Origin: Aphidius gifuensis
Taxonomy: Eukaryota; Arthropoda; Insecta; Hymenoptera; Braconidae
Assembly: GCF_014905175.1 (NCBI RefSeq)
Contig: NC_057791.1
Span: 23,164,537 to 23,228,536 of the forward strand
Direction of reading: 5' to 3'
DNA length: 64,000 bases
This document shows, piece by piece, positions 36,562-47,126 of the stretch. The notes under the pieces are model-generated. The model was not told where the DNA came from. It ran no database searches and saw nothing but the letters and a program-made list of their open reading frames with translations. A program made the position numbers and the translations under genes. Position 1 is the first letter of the stretch. Every line of letters starts with the position of its first letter.

Positions 36562-36712
36562 TTAACAATAATCCATTATGCACAAATATATTTTTAAAAA
36601 TTGATTTACAAAAAAAAATAAAAAAGCAAATTTTAAAAATTATATGAAAGGTTTTAATCTATTATTATTGTTATTCGTTTGTTTATTTTTTTAACAGATA
36701 TATTAATCATAG

Positions 36713-36921
36713 AATAACTCGTTAAATTTGAGGACAGCAAGTTTCATCTTTTTCTGGTGTTGGTTATTATTTTTTTGGAGTAATTTTTCTTATCTTGTTT
36801 GTCATCATCATCACAAATTGGAATTATTTAAAGAAGAGTTGGTTCATTCTGAATGTTGTACTAAGGCAATGTCATCCATCTAGACTCCAACAATAATCGT
36901 CTTGGCAGTGAACACCTTCAT
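36713..36921 (-). pseudogene. Decayed ubiquitin-eS31 (RPS27A) fragment
   Basis: On the minus strand, DKKNYSKK passes by a frameshift in an A-run to QKKMKLAVLKFNELFYD and a stop (36713-36815). This matches the linker and start of eS31, whose family reads KKNYSTPKK ... KKVKLAVLKYY. Further 5' (36840-36921) a broken frame reads MKVFTAKTIIVGV, stop, MDDIALVQHSE, weakly like a decayed ubiquitin N terminus. The match in the linker is good and the ubiquitin part is tentative. It is probably an old retrocopy or a duplicate of an eS31 gene. Confidence 0.6.
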
Positions 36922-37064
36922 TCTAAATTATTGGTTTGATCTATAAAATCAAAACAAACAAACACTAAATGTCATTGACAATAAACAATAATATTTTTTA
37001 ATAAACAGTGTAGGATAAATTAAAAAAAGGATTCAAACAAGTCAAACAAAAAACAGGCCCTAAG

Positions 37065-37124
37065 ACTCATCTTTTTCTGATGTTGGTTATTGTTTTTTTT
37101 TTTTGAGTAATTTTTCTTGTTTGT
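37065..37124 (-). pseudogene. Second decayed copy of the eS31 linker
   Basis: The minus strand reads NKKNYSKKKNNNQHQKKM, nearly the same as the linker in 36747-36802. The plus-strand direct repeat is visible as TCATCTTTTTCTG(G/A)TGTTGG. Only about 60 bases are shared. Confidence 0.55.
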
Positions 37125-37471
37125 TATTAATTTAGGTGGTGGAATTGGTCTCCAATACAATTTACAAAATCAATAACAAATGTCTTGTATTGATTAGATT
37201 ATTTGTTTTTTATTTTTAATATAAAATCAGGAATAACGTCACGAAATGATAAATCTCGAACGACATTTACAAAAGGTCAAACTATATTATCTACAAATAT
37301 TATTTTTGCAAATGATAATTAAATTAAATAATCTCTAAAATTTCCATTGAATGTCATTGAAAGATCATTGAAAATAGTGGGGCAACTTGTTATTTAATGC
37401 TCAGTTTAAATTTCGATGAAACAGTCTCAACCCAAAAGCAATAATAACTGTTTAAAAAAACAAAAAAAAAA

Positions 37472-38365
37472 ATGAACAAACTTAAAGCATTATCTAAAGA
37501 GCAAAAAGATTGTTGGATTGAAAATGGTTACGTTAAATTATCAAATATATTTTCAACGAAAGAAATAGAAGAAATAAGTAAAGAGTATGATGATTTATTT
37601 GAACGTAAAAAACAAGAAGATATTGATGGATTAGAATCAGCTTGGATAGGTGATGACATGAAAAAACTTTCTGGAAATCGTAACACAACGGTAAAAATAA
37701 ATTATATATTTCACATAAATTCCATTGATTAAAAAAAGAATAAAATATATTATTAATTTCAGGTAAAATCAATTCATAATTTACAAATGCACAGTGGTGT
37801 ATTTACAAAATTAATAACAAACGAAAAATTACTAGATGCACTTGAAGATGTACTTGAAACTGGTGACATTTTACTTCATCATACAAAAGCTCATGTTAAA
37901 CCACCAGAAAAAGGTGCACCATATTTGATGCATCAAGATTATCCATATTTTCCTTATAAAAATCATACAATGTTAGCTGTATTTCTTCATCTTGATGATA
38001 CAACACCAGAAAATGGTGGTTTAGCTATTTATCCAGGTAGTCAAAAATTAGGACCATTACCAGATCGTGTATTAATTGATGATAATGGTGATTCATATCA
38101 TTATGTTGATCCTGATAAATATCCATTATCAAATGCAACATCAATAAGTGCTAAAAGAGGAGAAATAATTATGTTTTCTTATCTACTACTTCATGGATCA
38201 TACTTAAATTTATCAAGCAGACCAAGAAGGATGTTTCTCATGCAAGTTAGAGCTGCTGATGATGAACCAACTAAAGATGTTCATAAATCACCATGTCAAG
38301 GTCTTGTTTTGAGAGGTAGAAATACATCACGTGTTGCTAATATGCTCAACAGATTTACATTGTAA
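37472..38365 (+). CDS. Phytanoyl-CoA dioxygenase domain protein (PHYHD1-like)
   Basis: An Fe(II)/2-oxoglutarate-dependent oxygenase of the PhyH family (PF05721). Two exons (37472-37690 and 37763-38365) encode 273 residues; PHYHD1 is about 290. The N terminus LSKEQKDCWIENGYVKLSNI is typical of PhyH proteins. Iron ligands are the HxD pair His130/Asp132 in YLMHQDYPYFP and the distal His217 in LLLHGSYLN; an Arg follows in SSRPRRMF for 2-oxoglutarate. The core segment LDDTTPENGGLAIYPGSQK is diagnostic. The C terminus lacks a peroxisomal targeting tripeptide (it ends RFTL), which argues for a PHYHD1-type cytosolic enzyme rather than peroxisomal phytanoyl-CoA hydroxylase. AATAAA lies at 38413. The next gene starts 160 bases downstream on the same strand. 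Confidence 0.88.
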
Positions 38366-38524
38366 TTAGTTGAATAAAAAAATTTAACACATGTAGAAGA
38401 AAAAAAAAAAAGAATAAATAAAACAAGAAAATATTATAATTATTTTATTTAATTATTTATTTTTGTTTGAGGTTGTATATTTTTATAAAAAATAATTATA
38501 ATTTTTATTATTTAAAAAACAATT

Positions 38525-40269
38525 ATGTCACTTGATCAGAAAAATAAATTTATTGATAATTTTTCATCAATTGAAAATGATATTATTGATAATGAAAATA
38601 ATGAAGAAGAAAATTTTTATTCAATGGAAAATTTTAATGATAAAGATAAAATTTTTAATGATAAATTGACAAAGTTAGAGTCGTCTAAGTTTGTAAATGT
38701 AAATCAAGAAGATGATAATTTTTTAGACAATTATTATTCAAATGAAACTGAAGAAGAATTTAAAGTTGTAAATAAATTATCATTAACAAAATCTTTTGGT
38801 AATTTTGAGCAGGGAGAAAATAATTATAATGAATTTTATAAGCTAAATAATAACGATGATTATGAAAATTATGATGAGAATGTTGATGAATCATTTGACA
38901 AAATATTGGAAATTAAAAAATCAACAGAAAATAGTGATGTTTCACCAGAGAAAAATAATTTTGATGATAATTATTCATCAGAAGATGAAGTTGATGATAA
39001 AATTGCTGATTATGATGACTATGATGATGATTATAAGCTAGAAAATAAATCATTATCCTCATTTTTAAGTAGCAGAAAATTAGGTCGTGACTCAAATGAC
39101 TATTCACTCAATTTCGATTATAAAAAAAATTCATTTGGCGATTCACTATTGGATTTTGATGGAATGATAAGGTTTAGATATTCATCAGTTGAAGAAAATC
39201 GTCTTAGTAAAATAGCAGAATTAAAAGAAGTATGGGAAGAATATAAAAATATTAAAATAAAAAATACATATCTTCATAAAAGGTGTAAAGATATTTTGGC
39301 TAAATTAAAAATCATGAGTTATTTTGAACAAACAAGTGAAATATTCAACATATTATCAAATGAAAAGTAAATTAATTGATTATATTTAAATGGAATTATC
39401 AATTTAAAATAAAATAATGTATATTTTCTCTAGGTATAAATTAAAATTAGAAGATTTTCAACAAATAAAAAATGATTTTGAGGAAAAAAAAATTTTTTAC
39501 ATCAAAGAAATTGATAATTTAGAAAAAGAATATACAAAATTTCGAGATATTTATGAAGTTAATAATCAAGAATTGTCCTCAACGATATATAACATTGGTA
39601 ATAGCTGTTTTCCAAAATTAAATGATAAAAAAATTCAATATTTATTGAATAAACAAGAAAAAAAAAAGCTCCAACTTGCTGAAATGAAAATTAAATTTTT
39701 TAAAAAGCAAATAATTTATGATATTATTAGTGAAAAAATTAAATATTATGAAAATATGTTTGGTGAGAATTTAACAATGACTAAATATGAAAATTTACTG
39801 GAATCAAAAAATCTAAAAATTGATAGACTTGATGAACGAGATAATGATTTTTTTAAATGCCAAAATAATTTCTATTGGACTGTTCCTGTGAGTTGATTGA
39901 TATAGCAATAAAAAAAAAAATTTATAAATATTTATTTGAGCTTTATTTTAGGTGCTAGCACAAGTTAAACAAGTACTTGAATGTTTGCAATTTGATACGT
40001 TAAAATTATCATCAAAAATAAAAAAAATTGATGATGAAAAATTAAAAAAAAGAAAGCTAATTCTTGATCAACGAAAAAAAAGAGTTAATTTAAGAAATAT
40101 AAATAATAAAATTCAACAAGAATCATTTCTTCTGGTTAATCCAAAATTCATGAGAAAAATGATATATTCATCAAATGAAATTAATGATTTAAAGCTAAAA
40201 ATTAAAGAAATTGAAAAAACATTAAGTGACAATAAAAAAAGATTATCTGGACAATTAAAATTTGATTAA
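38525..40269 (+). CDS. CCDC96: Coiled-coil axonemal protein CCDC96/CFAP184
   Basis: CFAP184 is a ciliary component that pairs with CCDC113 in the axoneme. Three exons (38525-39366, 39434-39887, 39952-40269) encode 537 residues. The first 200 residues are strongly acidic (Asp/Glu/Asn-rich, many DDYDDD-like runs), and coiled coil runs from about residue 225 to the end. The C-terminal block fits the CCDC96 family: RLDERDNDFFKCQ, then TVPVLAQVKQVLECLQFD (family TVQILTHVKEKLQFVE), then NNKIQQESFLLVNPKFMRKM (family NQKCGLLGKDSLLRD). An acidic N terminus is also a family feature. Its stop codon lies one base from the stop of the convergent neighbour. The family assignment is good; Asn/Lys expansions reflect the AT-rich genome. 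Confidence 0.75.
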
Positions 40270-40270
40270 A

Positions 40271-41515
40271 TTACTCAGGCATAAAAAATAACAAACGTTG
40301 AAGTCTTCTTGGATAACTAATAATTTCTTCTTCAATATTTTCATCAATTTTTTCCTCTTCTTCAATGATTTTTTTAACTGGACATTTATAAATTGTCAAT
40401 TTAAGTAAACGAAAATCATTAACAATTGCAATTCTCAATAGTAAAATTAATAGTCCAAGAAACCAACACCAAGCCATTATCCATGAAAAAATCTAGACAA
40501 AATTAGAGTAATACAATTTAATGCAACTAAATTATTTTTTAAAAAAATTTAATTGTATAATTCATACTTGTAATGATGTATAAATATAGCAAAGGTCATG
40601 ATCTGAATCTTCAAAAGCTTTCAAATAATGCTGAACAACATTACATTTTCTAAAATAAAAAATAAACAATAAATTTTATAATTATATCAATCAATTTTAA
40701 ATAATAATAAAATCATTATTTACTTTGAATAAATAACATCAGTTTTGTTCATGTAATTAGTAGCAACATCTGTTAAATTTGTGGTAAAACTTGAATATCC
40801 ATATGCAACATCATGAACAGCATAAAGGACAACTGGTGTGAAAATTAAATGAAATAAAATTGCAGGAGGAACAAGTCTCCATGGAGCTATAAATCTACAT
40901 CAATAAATTCCACATTAATGATTAATCATAATTAATAATTATTTTCTTTTTTTGGTAAGTAATATTTAAAAAATAATAATCACATTCTCGTGTCATAGCC
41001 TCCTTTGCCACACATGGAAAAAAACATGAGCCAAATAATTCCAAACATACAAGAACATAAGCTAACTGAATGATAAAAATTACAATGACGTTGATTTTGA
41101 AATGATACAATCATATTACGTCGCCAATCTGGACTTGGTACATCTGGTATTTCATCCTCAATTGTTGCATCCATATCACGTAATAATCGTTTTGGTGATG
41201 GTGGTTTTAATTCACCCCAAATTGGACAGTTACCTCTAAATATATCATTCTATTTTTTTAAAAATTAAATTAATAAATTGCCATTGGTAAGTTTGTTGTT
41301 ATTAAACTTACCCAAAATATATAAAATAATATTGAAGCAATATAACTACTCAATGCACAAAAAAAATACAATGTCATTGGTATTAATTTCCATAACTTTG
41401 ATATTTCATTTGCATCACGTTCAATCATTTTTTGACGTATTTCAATCATTTCAAGACTTTCAATTTCTTCATTTGATAAATTATTATAATCATCAACTTT
41501 AACAGGAGCTGACAT
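40271..41515 (-). CDS. Unrecognised four-pass membrane protein (TMEM179-like layout)
   Basis: Five exons (41515-41312, 41249-40984, 40894-40724, 40649-40568, 40492-40271) encode 314 residues. I do not recognise the family. Four hydrophobic segments are visible: about residues 46-68 (LIPMTLYFFCALSSYIASIL); in exon 2 (FYHSVSLCSCMFGIIWLMFF); in exon 3 (PPAILFHLIFTPVVLYAVHD); and in exon 5 (WIMAWCWFLGLLILLLRIAI). A Cys-bearing extramembrane loop with a DxYSS-like and several N-x-T sites lies between segments 3 and 4. The C-terminal tail is acidic, then basic. Short N- and C-terminal tails and a loop before TM4 recall TMEM179-type proteins, but this is weak. The stop lies one base from the CCDC96 stop, and the start is 194 bases downstream of the dynein light chain stop (same strand). 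Confidence 0.7.
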
Positions 41516-41709
41516 ATTTTTAAAATTAATTTAAACACTCATTTGTCAGTCAAATGATTTATTTTATTTAAAAAAAAAAATTTAAAACAAATTCTAATCA
41601 ATTAACAAAGACACAAACACTTATATTGTAAATAAAAAAAATAATTTGATAAATATTAAATGATAAATTAAACTTGATAAATATTAAAATTAATTAAATA
41701 TATTTTTTT

Positions 41710-42584
41710 TTAGTAAAAAAAAACAGCATAGACACAGGCTACACAAAACATTGTTTCCTGAAAAAGAAAAAACATAAATATAAATAAATTATAATTACAT
41801 TTGTTATTGTTTATTAATAATATATATTAAATTAATTATTATTAAATTAATATATTTATTTTTAACATACGTTTGAATAATTTCCATGAGCATAACTGTC
41901 TGCTTCAGCATCCCAAAGACAACGATTGCCCATTTTAACACCAGCTCCTCTTTGCTCACCAATAACAACATTAACTATAAATTTATATTGTTTATAATTA
42001 AGCTCTAAAATAATAATAATAAATATTAAATTAATTGTCAATGTTTATATTATATAAATTATATTATTTGACAATGTTATGAATAATATAAATGGTACCT
42101 TTAACTTTATTTCTAATTGTATCAGCAATCATCTTGATCCATATGTTGACTTCTTCAATATTATATTTTTTTGTTGATAATTGATCAAAGAGAACATTGT
42201 GAATAAGTTCTTTAACAACTTGTGGTTTAAATCTAAATAATAAATATGTTAATTAATAATTATATTATAAATTAAAATTAATTTTTGATGTTATTATTTT
42301 GATATAAAACTTTAAGGTTAATTTTGTTTTTTAACAATTAATATTTGTTATTTTTATTATTGTTTATTGGACTTTTTTAGCAGGTAATAATTAATAATTA
42401 AATAATATAATTAATGTATTTACTTTTCTGATAATTGTGGGCGCATTTGATAACCAGTTTCAGGTGAGCTTTGTTGATCAGCTTGATCAGAATCATCAAC
42501 ATTATCAATAGTTTCTGGTGATATTGTTTCATTCATCTTGTCTCTAATTAATAAATTTGTTTTTGATTCTTTTGTGATTGACAT
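41710..42584 (-). CDS. DYNLT2B: Dynein light chain Tctex-type 2B-like (TCTEX1D2)
   Basis: A Tctex-type dynein light chain; DYNLT2B serves the dynein-2 (retrograde IFT) complex and related members serve axonemal dynein. Four exons (42584-42424, 42232-42099, 42004-41871, 41757-41710) encode 158 residues. A variable acidic 50-residue N terminus is followed by the Tctex-1 domain: MRPQLSEKFKPQVVKELIHN, then WIKMIADTIRNKVKELNYKQ, then YKFIVNVVIGEQRGAGVKMG, then RCLWDAEADSYAHGNYSNET, ending FCVACVYAVFFY at the stop. VIGEQRGxGV and CxWDAxxDxYxxxxxxN are diagnostic. The start chosen is MSITKES; the longer frame has no upstream ATG. NRF-1-like and E2F-like sites lie upstream. Confidence 0.88.
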
Positions 42585-42733
42585 TGTCACTTGATTTATT
42601 AACAAATATTTATAATTAATAATACTTAATGTTAATAATAAAATGTAAATATTTTATACTAATTCTTTTGTTTACTTATTTTTTAGTCTGTTGTCATGAA
42701 AGCTGATTCCATGTTTCCATGTGATATTTCACT

Positions 42734-42759
42734 TGCGCAGGCGTATAATATTTCCCGCC
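42734..42759 (-). promoter_or_regulatory. NRF-1-like and E2F-like sites upstream of the Tctex light chain gene
   Basis: TGCGCAGGCG (42734-42743) resembles the NRF-1/erect-wing motif and TTTCCCGCC (42751-42759) matches the E2F consensus. They lie 150-175 bases upstream of the start codon. The match is visible; function is inferred. Confidence 0.45.
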
Positions 42760-43374
42760 AATAATTAAGAAAATCTCTCTGGTCTAATTGCAAAATTAAT
42801 TTCGAGAGGTTTTCGATCTGCAGACTCGTTAACTTTATTATTTATATTTGCAGAATAATATAATCAAGATATTTGTACTCTCAAAAAAAAGTAAAAAATT
42901 ATATTTAAAAATCAATTGATCAAGTTCAGCCATTGGATTAAATTAAATGTAAAAAGAAAAACATAATTTCATTGGTCAACGAATAAAATATATATTTATT
43001 CATGTAAGTAGAAAAATAATAATAATAAATAATTTTAAAATAAAATAATAAAATATTTTATTTTTCAGCATCGAAAAAGAAAAGATAAAAAGTTTTTAGT
43101 TGAAAATAAAATAATAAATTAATATTCAACGTTTTGAATATTTTTTTTTTATCAATCAAGAAAAAGATAAAAATGTATTTTTATATCGACAAAAAATTAT
43201 TTAAACTAACAATATTATTTTAAAAACGAAATGAATTTAATATATGGAAAAAAAAAATAAATAACTCAACAAAATTTGGCTCTTCTCCATAATTGTATTG
43301 AGCAGCAAAATATCAGCAAAATGATGAACTATTTTAAAAAGTCCAACATCAAAATTACCGGACAAAATGCTATT

Positions 43375-43940
43375 CATAAATATTAATAACTGCCAGTTTT
43401 ATTTATTGGCAATCAATAATTTTTATTTAATTATTTTATTAAGATATTTAATATGACTGGCAGTAATAATTAATGTTTTTTGATGCATCAACAGCATCAG
43501 ATGCATCTGATGTTCATGGACATCCAGGAAATTGTATATTTTTATTACAATTATTACCATTGACACAACAGCTCACATTTTTGCGCATTGATTTATAAAT
43601 TAAATAATTTATATTTATTTGCAATATTAAAAAGTAAACTTAATAATTTTTATTTATTTTTATTATTAAAAAATGAATTACAATTTTAATAGTTATAATT
43701 TTTTTTCTCATTTTGTTTTACAATATTTATGTAAAGTTTTTAATTGTCGGTAAATTATAATTTCCATTTGTTAAATTATATAATTTTTTATTGTTTAAAT
43801 TTATTCAAGTGCTATTATTGTTTATCAAGAAATTAGAAATATTTTTTTTTTTCTATGAGATTATGTGTATTGTTTAGTTGCGTTCCGTCGGAACTTGAAA
43901 TCAAGGGTAGTGTTAATGTAAAATGGAGTAACATTATTTA
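43375..43940. repeat. Tandem duplication, copy 1
   Basis: Aligns along its length with 44328-44898. Shared blocks include ACAACAGCTCACATTTTT(A/G)CG, TGTAAAGTTTTTAATTGTCG, and GTTGCGTTCCGTC(G/A)GAACTTG near the right end. Between the copies lies about 390 bases of unique sequence. Confidence 0.85.
43448..43588 (-). pseudogene. Cysteine-rich mini-ORF, copy 1, with internal stop
   Basis: Reads MRKNVSCCVNGNNCNKNIQF, then PGCP, then TGA, then TSDASDAVDASKNINYYCQS, then Y and the same stop as copy 2. One base (TGA in place of TCA) separates it from the open copy at 44413. Not recognised. Confidence 0.5.
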
Positions 43941-44327
43941 AAAAAAAAAATTAATTATTATTTCTTATTGTTTAGTTTTATAAAACTATATATTATTTAA
44001 TTTTATTATTATTAATTTTTAAATTTCAATTTTCTTTAATAATCAAATTATTAAAATATATATAATTAAAATACTTTTATTTAAAAAAGTAAAAAATATA
44101 TAGTTATAGAACTTTTTCATTTTTATTTCTAAATTTTTTCTTATTGTAATATCAGCATTGTTTATAAATATCCAACAGAATAAAATGAATCAAAATAAAA
44201 TAATGGTAAATGGCCAACTTTTGGTTCCCAAGGCCTGTGTAAGATCATGGGTGGATTTTATAAAGACATCACATTGCAATGAAGGGAGTTGTCGTTACGT
44301 GTATATTTATATAAATACAACACTTTT

Positions 44328-44898
44328 CATAAATATTTATGATTGCTAATTTTATTTATTGCCAAACAATAATTTTCATTCAATTATATTATCAAAATGT
44401 TGAATGATCAATTTAATATGGCTGGCAGTAATAATTAATATTTTTAGTTGCATCAACAGTATCAGATGCATCTGATGTTGATGGACATCCAGGAAATTGA
44501 ACATCTTCATTACAATTATTAGCATTGACACAACAGCTCACATTTTTACGCATTTATTGATAAATTAAATAATTTTTATTTATTTGCAATATTAAAAATT
44601 GAACTTAATAATTTTTATTCATTTTTATTATTAAAAAATAAATTACAATTTTAATAGTTATAATTTTTTTTCTCATTTTGATTTTCAATATTTATGTAAA
44701 GTTTTTAATTGTCGGTAAATTATAATTACTAATTGTTTAATTATTTACTTTTTTATTATTTAAATTTATTTTATTGCTATTATTGTTTATTAAGAAATTA
44801 GAAATATTTTTTCAAGATTAGGCAAATTTTTTAGTTGCGTTCCGTCAGAACTTGAAATGAGGGATGATGTTAATGTAAAATCAATTAATATTATTTAA
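44328..44898. repeat. Tandem duplication, copy 2
   Basis: Second copy of the unit described at 43375, with scattered substitutions and small indels. Confidence 0.85.
44413..44553 (-). CDS. Candidate 46-residue cysteine-rich peptide (duplicated frame, intact copy)
   Basis: An open minus-strand frame: MRKNVSCCVNANNCNEDVQF, then PGCPSTSDASDTVDATKNIN, then YYCQPY and TAA. It has five Cys (7, 8, 14, 23, 43) and no signal peptide. Outside the single stop, most differences between the two copies leave the residue type similar, and the frame and both ends are kept. I do not recognise a family. It could be a true small gene, an exon of a gene not otherwise visible, or the remnant of a zinc-binding domain. 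No splice partner was found. Confidence 0.35.
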   Translation of the reverse strand: MRKNVSCCVNANNCNEDVQFPGCPSTSDASDTVDATKNINYYCQPY

Positions 44899-45075
44899 AA
44901 ATTTTTTATTGTTCAGTTTTATAAATCTACATGTTTCAATTATAATTGAGAGAATTTTATGTAAAATATTGTAAAACTATTGTCTTCTTCTAATGTCGTC
45001 GTTGTTAAAAATTTTCAATCTAAGTTTGTCATTATCACTGTTGATTCGTTAGTTATTGTGTTGGGCGTTCTTAGA

Positions 45076-45200
45076 TTATCTTATCAGTAAAAATTTAACG
45101 TGTCCAATACACCTGGTTGGTCGTCGTGTCGGCCATAAAAAAAAATCCCAGCTCAAGTTTACCTGATCATAAATTGTTAAACATTCAACAAGTCTTTTTG
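45076..45200 (+). promoter_or_regulatory. Transglutaminase promoter region with paired GATA sites
   Basis: TTATCTTATC (45076-45085) is two adjacent GATA-factor sites (GATAA on the other strand) 160-170 bases upstream of the start codon. A TATA-like CATAAAAA follows at about 45134. GATA factors drive many haemocyte and fat-body genes in insects; the tissue is inference. Confidence 0.4.
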
Positions 45201-45245
45201 ATCTTCAACTTCAATTGATACCCATCGCATCACCAAGCCACCAAG

Positions 45246-47126
45246 ATGTTCAAGGCAACACCCCACGTGATGACCCCAACTATTAGGGAAGAACCTGGTA
45301 TGAATTAATTCAATAAAATTTCATAATCAATTAATAAATCATCAAACATGAATTAACCAAATATTTTATTTTTTTATCGCTCTAAAACATCAATGTAAAT
45401 TTACTAATTTGTTTTAAAATTATATTGTGTAAACAGAATTGCTGCATATTTTAAGTGTCGACGCGTGCATTGAGGAAAATGGAATGAATCATAAAACTGA
45501 ATATTATGTAATTATGCAACAGAAAAAAGGACTGGTCGTTCGACGTGGACAACCATTTTATTTGAATGTAAAATTCAATCGTGATTATGATGTAGAAAAC
45601 GATATTCTATACATTGAACTGAAATTAGAAGTGGAACAATATAACTATGAACAAAACTACAAAGTACCAAAAGTATTGATACCACTATTGAACTCTGGTG
45701 AACTGAAAACATGCTGGGTTGCAAGCATAAATTCTGCTGATAAAAAATCAATGAGAATGAAGGTAACAATTAAAAAAAAAAACAAATATAAAATAACATT
45801 TTATTTCACAAAAATATTGCCACGTTTTAAATAAAATTATATTTTTCAAGGTAAATATACCAGACGGTGCATGTGTGGGAAAGTACCACATTCAATTTGA
45901 TACACTCACCAAGACCACTCCACCATCAAATTTTACCATTGATGAATGTTTATACATAATTTTTAATCCATGGTGTCCAGGTATAAAAAAAACATCAATA
46001 AGTACTGTGTAATTTTTTGATAAACATTTTGTTTTGTTTGTAGACGACAAGATCCACTTGAATGATGAAGAACAACGTCAAGAGTACGTGATGTCTCAGA
46101 AGGGATTAATTTGGACTGGACATGTAGGCCAAGTGGAAGCAACACCTTGGTCATTTGGTCAGTTCAACAAAGATGTGCTGAATATAGCATTTCATTTGAT
46201 CAATGTCATGGCATATGTTGATGTAGTTGATAGGCATGATCCAATACATGTATCACGTGCATTATCTGCTCTTGTAAATGGGAATGATTATGATGAAGGA
46301 ATTTCACTGAGAAAGTCAGATGATAATGATGCAGATGAAAAACAACCCCAGTCATTTGTTGGGACAAGTGACATCATTGAAAAATTTCTCAAAGAAAAAA
46401 AGCCAGTCAAGTGTGGACAGTGTTGGATTTATGCTGGTGTTTTTGCTACACTTTGTAGAGCTTTGGGAATACCTTGTAGAATTGTTACCAACTTTGAAAG
46501 TGCTCATGATACCGATGATAATTTGAGAGTTGAGCGATGCTTTGATTCAAAAGGAAAAGAAGTTTATGATGATGAATTCAGAGGCTACTCTGTATGGTAA
46601 ATAAACAAGATTTTTTAAGCAATTTTTTTTCATGTGTGTAATGATGTTGTTGATGATTTATTGTACAGGAAATTTCATGCTTGGAATGAAGTCTGGATGA
46701 CCAGGTATGATTTGAATGATGAACGTTTCCATGGGTGGCAAGTTATCGATGTCACACCCCAAAGAGCAAGTACAAGAAATGGCTCGTACAAATCAGTGTA
46801 TGCACGTGGACCTATTCCAGTTATGGCTATCAAAATTGGAAAATTTGATGTACCATTTAATGCTGAATATATATTTGGTAACATTGACGATGATGTGTGC
46901 CACTTTAAGAAAAAAAATGATGATAATGTTAAAATGTTTTACAAAGTTGATCGACTGAGGTAAATTTATAAAATTAAATTGTTTATTTAATTTATAATTT
47001 TGTTTTTACATATTTTTATTTAATTTTTACAGAGATGGACCAAATATCAATACAAAAGCTGTTGGTTCTCTTGAACGAGAAGATATCACTGACACGTATA
47101 AATTTCCAAAAGATGCATCGAATTAA
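45246..47126 (+). CDS. Short transglutaminase: N domain and catalytic core only
   Basis: A calcium-dependent protein-glutamine gamma-glutamyltransferase that crosslinks Gln to Lys in proteins; in arthropods it serves clotting and cuticle or haemocyte functions. Six exons (45246-45297, 45437-45762, 45851-45980, 46044-46596, 46669-46959, 47033-47126) encode 481 residues. The N-terminal beta-sandwich spans about 18-160 (LVVRRGQPFYLNVKFNRDYD). The core has the complete triad: Cys296 in VKCGQCWIYAG, His357 in KFHAWNEVWM, Asp381 in WQVIDVTPQ, with family spacing. The protein ends at EREDITDTYKFPKDASN, just after the core. Usual transglutaminases have about 700 residues with two C-terminal beta-barrels, which are absent. 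AATAAA at 47221 follows, and no barrel-like exon is visible before the next gene at 48557. It may be an active short form or a decayed paralogue. Confidence 0.9.

Larger units (their letters stand above)
36562..37471. other. Intergenic region between eS26 and the dioxygenase gene
   Basis: Holds the eS26 3' UTR, the two decayed eS31 fragments and AT-rich DNA. No intact gene. Confidence 0.6.
42760..45245. other. Intergenic region with a tandem duplication
   Basis: AT-rich DNA upstream of the Tctex and transglutaminase genes. It contains two copies, about 953 bases apart, of a unit of about 570 bases (43375-43940 and 44328-44898), and the transglutaminase promoter at its right end. Confidence 0.65.
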
